Assembly (NCBI GenBank): GCA_029558515.1
Contig: JAKQEM010000042.1
Span: 1 to 64,000, forward strand
DNA from: a bacterium
GTDB taxonomy: Bacteria; Patescibacteriota; Gracilibacteria; Peribacterales; Peribacteraceae
DNA: 64,000 nt
Direction of reading: 5' to 3'
The notes under the pieces were generated by a model, which worked only from the letters and a program-made list of their open reading frames with translations, was not told the DNA's origin and made no database searches. Each line of letters opens with the position of its first letter. Position 1 is the first letter of the stretch. Of the stretch, positions 52,301-59,839 are shown in pieces. A program made the position numbers and the translations under genes.

Positions 52301-53192
52301 GAATGGTCGCATACCAATCTGCAATGTGTTCGTACTCTTTGCCGACAAGCGAGCTGCCGGGGAACTCATCGATGATCTCATAGTCTTCGATGCCCTTCAT
52401 GATGTCTTGCACTCGTTCCTTTCCGATGATGACTTCCTCGTCTCCCGTGCGGATTTTTACATATCGCGCATCAGGGTGAATGGAAAGCCCCATGGTGGAG
52501 AGCGTGCTCCATGGCGTGGTCGTCCAAGCCAAAACGAAGGTATGGGCGGTTCCTTTCAGTTTGAACTTCCACGTGGCGGCCGTGTCATCAATATCCTTGT
52601 AGCCCTGTGTGACCTCAAAGTTGCTGAGCGGCGTGACGCATCGTGGGCAGACATGCATCGCTTTTCTGCCTTCATAGATCAGATTCTTCTCATAGAGTTT
52701 CGCAAACACCCACCAGATACTCTCCATGTAGTCGGGATCCATGGTCCGGTAGTCCCAGTCCATGTCCACCCAGCGCCCCGTGCGCTCCACGGTCTTGCGC
52801 CACTCTTCCGCATAGCGCATCACCGAGGTCCGGCAGAGATCATTGAACGCACCCACGCCCATCTCTTCGATGTTCTGCTTGCTCTTGAGCCCGTTCTCCT
52901 GCTCAATGAGGTTCTCCACCGGCAGCCCGTGGCAGTCCCACCCGAACCGCCGCTGCACGAATTTTCCCCGCATGGTCTGGTACCGCGGGATGACGTCTTT
53001 GATGGTGCCGGCCAGCAGATGACCGTAGTGGGGCAGGCCCGTGGCGAAGGGCGGCCCGTCGTAGAAACTGAATGCTTCGCGTCCCTGCCGAAGCTGAAGA
53101 CTGCGTTGGAAGACGGCCTCCTCCCGCCAGTACTGCAGAATGGCGCGTTCCAGGTCGGGGAAGGATTGTTTTGGATCAACAGGGTCGAACAT
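49377..53192 (-). CDS. ileS: Isoleucyl-tRNA synthetase with inserted histidine-phosphatase domain
   Basis: 1271 residues from ATG 53192, six bases after TACACT on the minus strand. It has the class-II-like bacterial IleRS layout: HYGH signature near 52, editing domain, KMSKS near 820, DALRFALMSSPAVRGEDLRFS, and an anticodon domain. Between IGSRDDLMAKCRMR and DLHKDKMDAITW (about residues 490-688) lies an insertion. It carries the phosphoglycerate-mutase/histidine-phosphatase motifs TTVRHGEGEHN (His500), YCSPLNRTKQTAERI and VIVSHADPI (His646), so the phosphatase site looks intact. The rest is intact, and the enzyme presumably still charges tRNA-Ile. What the extra domain acts on is unknown. Confidence 0.93.
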   Translation of the reverse strand: MFDPVDPKQSFPDLERAILQYWREEAVFQRSLQLRQGREAFSFYDGPPFATGLPHYGHLLAGTIKDVIPRYQTMRGKFVQRRFGWDCHGLPVENLIEQENGLKSKQNIEEMGVGAFNDLCRTSVMRYAEEWRKTVERTGRWVDMDWDYRTMDPDYMESIWWVFAKLYEKNLIYEGRKAMHVCPRCVTPLSNFEVTQGYKDIDDTAATWKFKLKGTAHTFVLAWTTTPWSTLSTMGLSIHPDARYVKIRTGDEEVIIGKERVQDIMKGIEDYEIIDEFPGSSLVGKEYEHIADWYATIPEVRENPRTYHIYAGDYVDPQEGTGIVTINGAYGEVDMEAAKRNDLPIVMDVDMNGQFNALAGPYAGMNVRDAVQPIIEDAKAKGLVWRKETIRHSYPHCWRCDSPLLNYATSSWFVSVEKIKEDMLNANAKTEWVPSHIRDGRFGNWLEGARDWAISRSRYWGTPLPVWRCAETGHIDVIGSRDDLMAKCRMRFTKITTVRHGEGEHNVGHFYQSEAPGVSLTKTGIEQADRAGAFLASKNVNVIYCSPLNRTKQTAERIARATGATVVVDERLREVGSGPYEEKAFDDKDLAIIKLRRQKKLEDNAPESVHHLPGMESWEDVRKRTESFLAEILPRHRSDHVVIVSHADPIMTIRHFFTKEDTFKLSHRPFPTYATPESYFYDHDTNAQMDLHKDKMDAITWPDRNGNLYRRIPDVLDCWFESGSMPYAEKHFPFEQGHTTLASIAPDGDSGRGVAGASSSDAHLPHVMETTPPGFPADFIAEGIDQTRGWFYTLTVLSSALFREPAFRHCIVNGIVLAEDGRKMSKRLKNYPEPTEVVERHGADALRFALMSSPAVRGEDLRFSEKIVEETVRSVLLPLWNSYSFFVTYANLCTFTPVTTPKLSNHPLDRWIRAEVQDLVNRMTEQLDRYDLSATCAELYETIDALTNWYIRLSRRRFAGKGISNDRNPEAEESFFDDDRSDALTTLHDVLITLSQVLAPFCPFVTDAIYLNLVPEEHGSIHLTDWPAQRALSDEERQLLRKNRMLRSIVSLGLQIRAQHTIKIRQPLARATVALPPDLHKDGMLTSEDLALLRQELNVKEIVLAEDAGSLGTAIVMVDARKVGPRLGKRVQEVIRAGKEGNFTLREDGSILILEEILGPDEASIIYRGTEGQNIAAHGGIVVSLETALTDDLKTEGFARDLIRFIQRLRKEAGLSPADTIALAVEGADALMREQGGMIAQETKAILEKNTGDAHSLDLNGVTVTIRFTPR

Positions 53193-53198
53193 GGCTGC

Positions 53199-53204
53199 AG
53201 TGTA
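53199..53204 (-). promoter_or_regulatory. -10 box of ileS
   Basis: TACACT on the minus strand, six bases upstream of the ATG at 53192; the -35 is weak (TTTCGC with an 18-base spacer). Confidence 0.4.
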
Positions 53205-53291
53205 GAGGATAGAGCGCATGATGCGAAAGAACCTCGCTCCCACCTGCATGTCCGTGCAGAGTATTGGGAAATATCTCAGTGCAACAGAATA

Positions 53292-53319
53292 TTGACATTT
53301 GGCAAAACAAAACCATAAT
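53292..53319 (+). promoter_or_regulatory. Promoter of the 53326 gene
   Basis: TTGACA (53292-53297), a 16-base spacer and CATAAT (53314-53319), followed six bases later by ATG 53326. This is a near-consensus promoter and a predicted leaderless transcript. Confidence 0.7.
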
Positions 53320-53325
53320 GGGCGC

Positions 53326-53613
53326 ATGTCGACTCGTGAGTTACCTCTCAATCGCGCAAGTATGAGGGATCCAGCATCTGCGGTGGATCGTATTTTTAGT
53401 GATGATAGAGAGGGAAACTGGTGCCCTGCATCCTCGGATGGGTTGCCAATCGGTGCCTCTCCCGAAGCGGCGGGCATTGCTGCCAGCATTGTCGTTGAAC
53501 TGGAGGGTCGTCAATTGCAGGTAAGAAAAGGAGCAGAAATGCTTCTTGCGTTTGGATTAGCACTAATGCTCGAAAAGTGGCACAAAGATGGTGTTGTTTC
53601 TTTCATGAATTGA
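53326..53613 (+). CDS. Small hypothetical protein (95 aa)
   Basis: 95 residues from ATG 53326, decided by the TTGACA/CATAAT promoter six bases upstream. An Asp/Arg/Pro-rich first half is followed by a hydrophobic segment at about 70-84 (EMLLAFGLALMLEKW). It may be a peripheral or single-span membrane protein. No family is recognised. Confidence 0.6.
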   Translation: MSTRELPLNRASMRDPASAVDRIFSDDREGNWCPASSDGLPIGASPEAAGIAASIVVELEGRQLQVRKGAEMLLAFGLALMLEKWHKDGVVSFMN

Positions 53614-53733
53614 GTCCGTATCATCGCATCGCGCGTCACCCGCGCAGAGGAGATTCCATTGATTCCGCTTCTCAAATAAGAGAGAATATTGTACTTTGAA
53701 CGAGCGCATCGTTCTCTTCTACTCTGTCCGTTC

Positions 53734-54834
53734 ATGTCTGTATCAAACGCTTTCATCATCAGGCCGGAACAAATGGGTCCTTTCTTAAAGGCAGCCGAAA
53801 GAGACAAAGGCATTCCCGAGGCTGAGCCATCGGACGACATCACACGACGAATTATCGATGATACGCACGTGCGCTTGGCGGGTTTCGATAGACTGGGTAA
53901 CGGCATTGACCCGGCGCCGGACCTGGAGATGCTCAGATCGATTGAAGCTTCCGAGGCACGCTACATGGATGGACTACGCGCTGCCAGTGTTGATACGGAC
54001 TCTGAACGCGATGCGGAGGGTTTGAATGAGCAGATGCGGACATTGCTTGAGCGTTTTCGGACCCGTGGCATGCACATCTCACACTTTTCCGATGCGCAGA
54101 GAGAGTACATTCGGCGGAATGGCATCATCGTGTTCATTGAATGGGAAGTGCGGGAGGGAGTACGCGTTGTGCTGGGGGCGCTGACTGCGCTCTCCCGTGC
54201 GCGATGGGATCAAAGCGATGCCCAAGGACCCGATGGGTTGTGGGGCATGTTCCCCGGATACGATATGCGGAATATTGCCGCCTCCGATGAGGACAAGAGG
54301 CGTATGCAGGAGAGGGCGCCGGAAACATTCAGTATCTGCAGGTCCACCGTTCTTCCGTGCACGGGTCACCCGCTCGTATTGATGCAGGCGGAGAAACAGG
54401 GCGCGGAGATACCGGAGGAACTGAAGGATCACAGCACGCGTCGCATCGGATTGGGTGGTCGTGCCAAAGCAGTGGGATTGCTTATTGCACAAAAATTCGG
54501 AATGCGTTACGTCACTTCCAACAGGGCAGTCATACGGTATGGTGAAGGAGAGAAGGAGAAAAAGATTGAGAACGAACCCACTACCGGATTCAATAAGTGG
54601 GGGAGTGTGGTTGGTTGGCGCAATCGTGAGATACCCTTTGGTCAGCCTCTTGTGCTGATGATTCAAGAGTTGGCCTCACATACGCCGCTGTGGCAAGGAC
54701 TGAACGGGCTCATCGGGGAACGTGGCATTGCGATGCGCAAGGGACACTCAGAGGAGAAGATTCGGCAGGAGGCTGCATTTTGGAAAGATGCACTGGAAAA
54801 TAGCATTGCTTCCGGCGACCATGAGCCTTGGTGA
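53734..54834 (+). CDS. Hypothetical protein (366 aa)
   Basis: Soluble, charged protein from ATG 53734, with TTGAAC, an 18-base spacer and TACTCT upstream (eight-base gap). No motif I can name. It has conserved-looking stretches such as DGLWGMFPGYDMRNIAASDEDKRRMQ and RAKAVGLLIAQKFGMRYVTSNRAVIRYGEGEKEKK, with many Arg and Glu and no signal peptide. The stop is ten bases from the convergent rel stop. It could be an enzyme, but nothing shows a catalytic site. Confidence 0.55.
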   Translation: MSVSNAFIIRPEQMGPFLKAAERDKGIPEAEPSDDITRRIIDDTHVRLAGFDRLGNGIDPAPDLEMLRSIEASEARYMDGLRAASVDTDSERDAEGLNEQMRTLLERFRTRGMHISHFSDAQREYIRRNGIIVFIEWEVREGVRVVLGALTALSRARWDQSDAQGPDGLWGMFPGYDMRNIAASDEDKRRMQERAPETFSICRSTVLPCTGHPLVLMQAEKQGAEIPEELKDHSTRRIGLGGRAKAVGLLIAQKFGMRYVTSNRAVIRYGEGEKEKKIENEPTTGFNKWGSVVGWRNREIPFGQPLVLMIQELASHTPLWQGLNGLIGERGIAMRKGHSEEKIRQEAAFWKDALENSIASGDHEPW

Positions 54835-54843
54835 TACCCATGC

Positions 54844-57600
54844 TTACGCAGGCTTTCGGTGCGATTGCATATGAAACAGGAGGTACGTGCCGACGAGTAC
54901 GGCAGTCATCACAAAATACTGCCACGGGGCGAGGAGGATTCCCAGCAGGGCGATCTCGCCGACGACCGCAATGGGGTTTTCCAAGATGGATCGTGAGGAG
55001 AGTGCTTCCACCTGCCTGCGATTGGAGAGCATGTACATGAATGCGTGCGGCAGGAAAACGCAGACAACGACATACAGTGATGCGAGGGCGATGTGCATGG
55101 GTAACAATGCGCCCCACTTTATGAAGGGCGTGAGACCGAGTCCTGCGATGCTCATGAGGATGCCGGATGCGAAAAAGAGTGAATGGTGTCGCAGGCCAAT
55201 GCGATGTTCCTGCAGAGTGCATTCCACGCAGGTGGAATACAGCACATACGTACACAATGCGAGAACGGAGAAGAGCGTCCCCCAACCGATCGTGATGGGA
55301 CGAATGTCGAAGAGAAAGATGATGCCTGTAGCCGCCAGCGCTGCCGCCGTGACGGCGAATACCCGCATACCGGTTGATCGTGAGAAAGCATGTAAAAGAG
55401 GAAGGAGGACGATGTTGATGCGTAGAATGGTGAGGTGCAGGGAGGGAGGGAGACTCGCCAGTGCTTCATAGGTGAATGCGGCCAGAGCAATGGTGAGCAG
55501 TGTGGGAGTGAAGGAAAGGCGCAAGAGTTGCAGGAAGGGAATCTTGACATATCGCTCTCCCGAGGCATGTCTCCACACAACGTAGACGATCGTGGCACAG
55601 ATGCCGAACGTCATCGTACGAATGCTCACGAGCGTGAGGGGAGTCATGCCGGAACGCAAGAGCATCGCAGCGAAGACCGGGTTGAGCCCCCACAACAGAA
55701 TGATGAGCGTTGTCAGCAGCCGTGTGGAAAATGAAACGGATCGCAGGTCCATGGATTGAACATCGATGCGATGGAGTTTCTGTTCCAAGTGTATCGCTTG
55801 CTCAGACGTCAGTTTACCGAGTGCACGCACCGTAATGGTTTGCGTGGGAAGGTGTCGTTTGAAGCGCAGTCTCAGCACATCGTGTTCCAGCAGGAGCGCA
55901 TGTACACCGGGCCATTGTTGGAACAGAAATTTGCAGTGGAGCAGCCACAGTGACGTACGCTTCTCTCGTTCCGAACTCGGGGGATAGAGCACGCGTTCGA
56001 CTGTTTCCGGAAGAATGCGTCCCTCGGCAATATGCGTGTAGAGCGTATCCATATCTCCCGCGATGCCTTGTTCTTCCAATGCCGAGGAAATGGATTGATC
56101 GCTCAATTCAGAAATGTAGCCTCTTTGGTGTGCCAGGAGGTATTCCTGCAGCAGCTGCTTGCCGGTTGTGATCTTCACGGATTGCTTCTCCTTCGCCAGC
56201 GCGGAACGGATCAAGGCGGAGCCAATGCCGGAATGGGTCCAGTGCAACCATTCGCGCTGCACACGGAGCGTGCGATCCACGTCGATCTCCAGAACGTCCG
56301 CCCGCGTCAGTGCATGCGTCGGTGATACTTTCTTGCCGTTAACGTACAAGGCCGTGAGACGTAGTGCGGATTCGGGGTAGAGATACAGAGCGCCGTCGAG
56401 AGCGGTAGCATTGGTCGGCACCAGTACGGACCGGTTCTCGTTTCCATAGATGACGAATGATTCGCTGAGGATATCGCTCTGCAGCGTTTCCCAGAAAGCG
56501 GTACTTCGGTCGCGCGTATCACTGGCAAGCGGCCCGATGTGCCGGGTCCACGGAAGGTACTCCAGCACTCCGCGCGCATGCGTTTCGAAACAGACGGTGG
56601 CGATGCCGCGGCGAGAGTAGGCGTCCATGCCGTACGTGCGGATTTTGCATCGCAGGTGCGTGCCGTCCGGCAGGATGACAGTCGTCTGCAGTCCGCGGTA
56701 GCCGTTGATGGCCGGTACGTTGATGAAGTCGTCGAATGTCAAAACGATGCGCGGCCAGGTCAGGTGAATGGCACCCAGCATCCGGTAACATTCCTCCGCG
56801 CTCTCACAGAGGAAAGAAGCGTTCAGGAGGAGGGAGGGATGATGCGATGTTTCTTTTTCCAACTCATATTGTATGTGCAGGTTTTCCCAGGATTTTGGTT
56901 CGAAGGCGATATCCAGCTTCAATCCGGGCGTACGTACTTCCAGCTGCGCACGGAGTGACGGTGCGATGGATGAAAATCTCTTGCGGTTGCGTTCGCGTAC
57001 CATCAGCAGCGTATCGTGCAGTTCGGGTTCCAGTACGCCGTGGCAGAGCATGGACAATTCGTCACGCAAGTCCCGCATGCAGAGTCGATCGGCGATCTTC
57101 ACGTACAGGTCCAGCGTTTCCTTGGCCACGGCGCGTTGCTTGTCCGGCGGACGGAAGCCGATGGTTTGCATGTTGTGCAGACGGTCGGCCAGTTTGATGG
57201 TGATGACGCGCACGTCTTTTTCCATCACGCCGAACATGCGTCGCAGTGTCTCGATCTTCTCATCCATGGTCGGCTGATGCGAGAGCTCCGTTTCAGCCAG
57301 CTTGGTCAGGCCTTGAATCATGGTGGAGACTCTTTCGCCGAATCGTGCATGCACTTCCTCCAGGGTCAATGCAGTGTCTTCGACAGTATCGTGCAGGAGC
57401 GCCGCAATCAGTGTTTCCGCATCGGCGTTCAGGAGCGCCAGGTACTGTGCGACGGCGACGGGATGGGAGAAGAACGGCAGGCCCGACTCCCGCAGTTGTC
57501 CCCGGTGATACTGCTCACCCAGCAGAAACGCTTCCTCCACTGTTTTCCGGTCCGTCGGGGAGAGATGCCGGATATGCTTGGAGAAGTCCCGCCATGACAT
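54844..57600 (-). CDS. rel: Rel-type (p)ppGpp protein fused to EamA-like membrane domain
   Basis: 918 residues from ATG 57600, the start given by the TATAGT box seven bases upstream. Order: HD hydrolase domain (about 25-195; HPVAVAQYLALLNADAETLIAALLHDTVEDT, His46, His70-Asp71; KLADRLHNMQTI). A synthetase-like domain follows (about 230-375) with CYRMLGAIHLTW and NGYRGLQTTVI, but the catalytic ExQIRT reads RCKIRT, so synthesis is probably lost. Then come TGS (about 380-445), a helical region, and a C-terminal block of about ten membrane spans (about 618-918) with an EamA/DMT look (LWGLNPVFAAMLLRSG). The likely activity is (p)ppGpp hydrolysis, anchored to the membrane; the transport domain replaces the usual ACT end. 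I am not aware of this fusion being described. Confidence 0.88.
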   Translation of the reverse strand: MSWRDFSKHIRHLSPTDRKTVEEAFLLGEQYHRGQLRESGLPFFSHPVAVAQYLALLNADAETLIAALLHDTVEDTALTLEEVHARFGERVSTMIQGLTKLAETELSHQPTMDEKIETLRRMFGVMEKDVRVITIKLADRLHNMQTIGFRPPDKQRAVAKETLDLYVKIADRLCMRDLRDELSMLCHGVLEPELHDTLLMVRERNRKRFSSIAPSLRAQLEVRTPGLKLDIAFEPKSWENLHIQYELEKETSHHPSLLLNASFLCESAEECYRMLGAIHLTWPRIVLTFDDFINVPAINGYRGLQTTVILPDGTHLRCKIRTYGMDAYSRRGIATVCFETHARGVLEYLPWTRHIGPLASDTRDRSTAFWETLQSDILSESFVIYGNENRSVLVPTNATALDGALYLYPESALRLTALYVNGKKVSPTHALTRADVLEIDVDRTLRVQREWLHWTHSGIGSALIRSALAKEKQSVKITTGKQLLQEYLLAHQRGYISELSDQSISSALEEQGIAGDMDTLYTHIAEGRILPETVERVLYPPSSEREKRTSLWLLHCKFLFQQWPGVHALLLEHDVLRLRFKRHLPTQTITVRALGKLTSEQAIHLEQKLHRIDVQSMDLRSVSFSTRLLTTLIILLWGLNPVFAAMLLRSGMTPLTLVSIRTMTFGICATIVYVVWRHASGERYVKIPFLQLLRLSFTPTLLTIALAAFTYEALASLPPSLHLTILRINIVLLPLLHAFSRSTGMRVFAVTAAALAATGIIFLFDIRPITIGWGTLFSVLALCTYVLYSTCVECTLQEHRIGLRHHSLFFASGILMSIAGLGLTPFIKWGALLPMHIALASLYVVVCVFLPHAFMYMLSNRRQVEALSSRSILENPIAVVGEIALLGILLAPWQYFVMTAVLVGTYLLFHMQSHRKPA

Positions 57601-57607
57601 ACGGGGT

Positions 57608-57636
57608 ACTATAACCATTTTTCGGCAGTACGTAAA
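57608..57636 (-). promoter_or_regulatory. Promoter of the rel-EamA gene
   Basis: On the minus strand TTTACG (57636-57631), a 17-base spacer and TATAGT (57613-57608), with the ATG seven bases further on. Near-leaderless. Confidence 0.65.
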
Positions 57637-57724
57637 GCAAATTATTCTCTCTCGTCCGGTACGGGAGAAACGGACGAAATGGCGGCAGGTCGGATGACGC
57701 AAGAAACAGAAAAGCGTATCATCC

Positions 57725-58327
57725 ATGGTCGCACTTCCCCTCCCGTCCATGACGCTCATCGAAGACAACTCCGACACGCTCTCCATCAACGGTCCCATGC
57801 CCGCGTTCACACTGCCCGCAACCGACGGACTCATCATTGATTCGCAACTCATCAAAGATCCGATCATCGTCGTGATCTTTACGTGCAATCACTGCCCGTA
57901 TGCGCAGGCGTACGAAGATCGTCTGATCGCGCTGCAGCGGCATTTCGATCAGGAGGGCGTACAGTTCGTTCTCATCAATAGCAATGATGACACCGAGTAT
58001 CCGGAAGATTCGTTCGAACGCATGAAGGAGCGGCACGACGAGAAAAACTACCCCTTCCCGTACTGCCGGGACGAATCGCAGGACGTCGCCAGGGCATACG
58101 GCGCGCTCTGCACTCCGCACTGTTTCGTGTTCGATCGCGAGCGAACGCTCAAGTACCGGGGGCGCGTCGATGACAGTTGGCGTGATGCGACTCGCGTCAC
58201 CGAACACAATCTCCGTGATGCCATCGCCGCGCTCGTCGCCGGTGAGGAGCCGCCCGTCCATGAACGCAACGCCATCGGGTGCAGCATCAAATGGAAATCC
58301 GATCAGCGAGTGGCAGACGATCGCTGA
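57725..58327 (+). CDS. Thioredoxin-fold redoxin (AhpC/TSA-like)
   Basis: 200 residues. Thioredoxin fold with FTLPATDG, the redox motif CNHCPY (about 58-63), cis-Pro in CTPHCFVFD and the GRVDDSW stretch. This is the pattern of the TlpA/ResA-like AhpC/TSA proteins with a CxxC site, acting in thiol redox reactions. The first ATG (57725) or the in-frame ATG at 57749 may be used; TATCAT lies just upstream. No signal peptide is seen, so it is likely cytoplasmic. Confidence 0.88.
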   Translation: MVALPLPSMTLIEDNSDTLSINGPMPAFTLPATDGLIIDSQLIKDPIIVVIFTCNHCPYAQAYEDRLIALQRHFDQEGVQFVLINSNDDTEYPEDSFERMKERHDEKNYPFPYCRDESQDVARAYGALCTPHCFVFDRERTLKYRGRVDDSWRDATRVTEHNLRDAIAALVAGEEPPVHERNAIGCSIKWKSDQRVADDR

Positions 58328-58353
58328 CGCAGTTGAACGTGCAATGATTTATT

Positions 58354-58797
58354 CTAGAAGTTTCCCAGAAGTTTTCGGATGAAATTCTGCGTGCGTCTGG
58401 ATGTCGCCCCGAGAGAGAGCAAGGTTTGCACCTGCTTCACGATGGGCCGCCATTCAGTTTCCAATGCATCTGCCGAGAATGTTTGGTTCTTGAAGTATGT
58501 GTCATAGATCGCACAAGATCGATCATCGTCGTCGGTGAGTTCACGTATGGCATGCAGTATTTTCAATGCCGCACTGAGTTGTGCAAATCGTATTTGAATT
58601 TCGTTATAACGCGCTACTGACGGATCGGTGCACAGATCATAGAGTCTCTGAAGTTTTTCTGTCAAAGGAGGCAACGTTTTGGCAGAGGGTAACTTATGAT
58701 CAAGGAAATGTGACTGATGATCCGCAAACCAAGCGAGAAGACCGCTCAGTTCCTCTGTTTCGGAATCCCGGCTGCTATTCATGGAATCAAATGACAT
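58354..58797 (-). CDS. Hypothetical helical protein (147 aa)
   Basis: 147 residues from ATG 58797, seven bases after TATCGT; a much longer frame upstream runs through the metallophosphoesterase and is rejected. An all-helical, charged composition (ETEELSGLLAWFADHQSHFLDHKLPSAKTLPPLTEKLQRLYDL...). No known family. It is near the metallophosphoesterase/uvrA unit but separate from it. Confidence 0.55.
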   Translation of the reverse strand: MSFDSMNSSRDSETEELSGLLAWFADHQSHFLDHKLPSAKTLPPLTEKLQRLYDLCTDPSVARYNEIQIRFAQLSAALKILHAIRELTDDDDRSCAIYDTYFKNQTFSADALETEWRPIVKQVQTLLSLGATSRRTQNFIRKLLGNF

Positions 58798-58888
58798 GCT
58801 CTTTACGATAATGACGTTTCGCCTACTTGGGTACCGTAACGGACGGCGATGCCGATGAGAAGTGTGATATGGTAGAAGGAAGTGCGAG

Positions 58889-59839
58889 TCAATCCGTGGT
58901 ATTGCGGAGAACGAGAATCTCCGGCGGACAGAAGAGGCGCGCGCGGCACATGGTCTCGCCGATGCCGTGCGTGACAGCGAGCATCGTCCCGCTCGCGAGC
59001 GAGCAGATGCCTTGGTCAAAGGTGCATCCGGTTGCGGATGGAATGGGCGCCAGCGATCCGATGATCGGCAAACGAAACTGGCCGCCGTGCGTGTGCCCGG
59101 AGATGATGAGTGCTGCGCGGACGTGCGCGGGATGCAGAACGACGTCCGGGTTGTGCGAGAGCAGAAGGAGAGGCATTGCATCGGGAACAGACGCGAGCGC
59201 TTGCTGCAGATCGGAGGAAGGCATCCAGAGATCGTCGATGCCGGCGATGGCGAAGGATTGTCCTTTGTGCGTGAGTGCTCTTGCTTGATTGCGCAGCACG
59301 GTGATGCCGCACTGTTCCAATAGGCGCTGCACGTCTGCGCTGCGATCGGCAGTTTGCAGGTGCTTGCCATTCCACATGTGCTGTCCGGAGTCATGATTGC
59401 CGAGGACCGCGAACACTCCGAGCGGTGCACGGAGAGCGTTCAATGCTTCCAGATCATCGACCCGGGTGTCCGAATCGAAGAGGAAATCGCCGGGGAGGAC
59501 GATGAGATCGGGTCGCAGGGCGTTGAGCCGGGAGACGATGCGACGGAGGAATATTCTGCGCTTGAACGGACCGATGTGGAAGTCGGCGGTGACCGCAATT
59601 GTCAGATCCGGCAGATCCGAAATCCGTACAACTTTTGTATTCAAATGGATGCGTTTCGGTTCGATGAAGGAACCGAAAAAGAGGAGGAGAAGCGCGAGGA
59701 AAAAACTCAGACTCACTGCAATGGCCGAGAGCCAAAGTCCCAGCATGACCCCACCGATGCCGATGCATGCGAGCAGTGCGATCGCCGCGTCCCAAACAAA
59801 CGGACGATGCCGGAGGGGCAGGGAGGCGCGTCGTGTCAT
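58889..59839 (-). CDS. Membrane-anchored metallophosphoesterase (YkuE-like)
   Basis: 316 residues. Two N-terminal membrane spans (about 14-57) are followed by a calcineurin-like domain with its metal motifs in order: DFHIG, GDFLFD, GNHD, SHNPD, SGHTHGGQ. Family members include YkuE and UDP-2,3-diacylglucosamine hydrolase-like proteins, acting on lipid or nucleotide phosphodiesters at the membrane. The start overlaps the uvrA stop by four bases (ATGA), so it is co-translated with uvrA; the biological link is unclear. Confidence 0.87.
   Translation of the reverse strand: MTRRASLPLRHRPFVWDAAIALLACIGIGGVMLGLWLSAIAVSLSFFLALLLLFFGSFIEPKRIHLNTKVVRISDLPDLTIAVTADFHIGPFKRRIFLRRIVSRLNALRPDLIVLPGDFLFDSDTRVDDLEALNALRAPLGVFAVLGNHDSGQHMWNGKHLQTADRSADVQRLLEQCGITVLRNQARALTHKGQSFAIAGIDDLWMPSSDLQQALASVPDAMPLLLLSHNPDVVLHPAHVRAALIISGHTHGGQFRLPIIGSLAPIPSATGCTFDQGICSLASGTMLAVTHGIGETMCRARLFCPPEILVLRNTTD

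Noticed and set aside
52005-53318. 437-codon forward frame opposite ileS
   Set aside because: Antisense of a clear synthetase gene, no domain signature.
58798-59430. Upstream extension of the 147-residue helical protein
   Set aside because: It would overlap the metallophosphoesterase almost entirely, and a -10 box lies just before the internal ATG.
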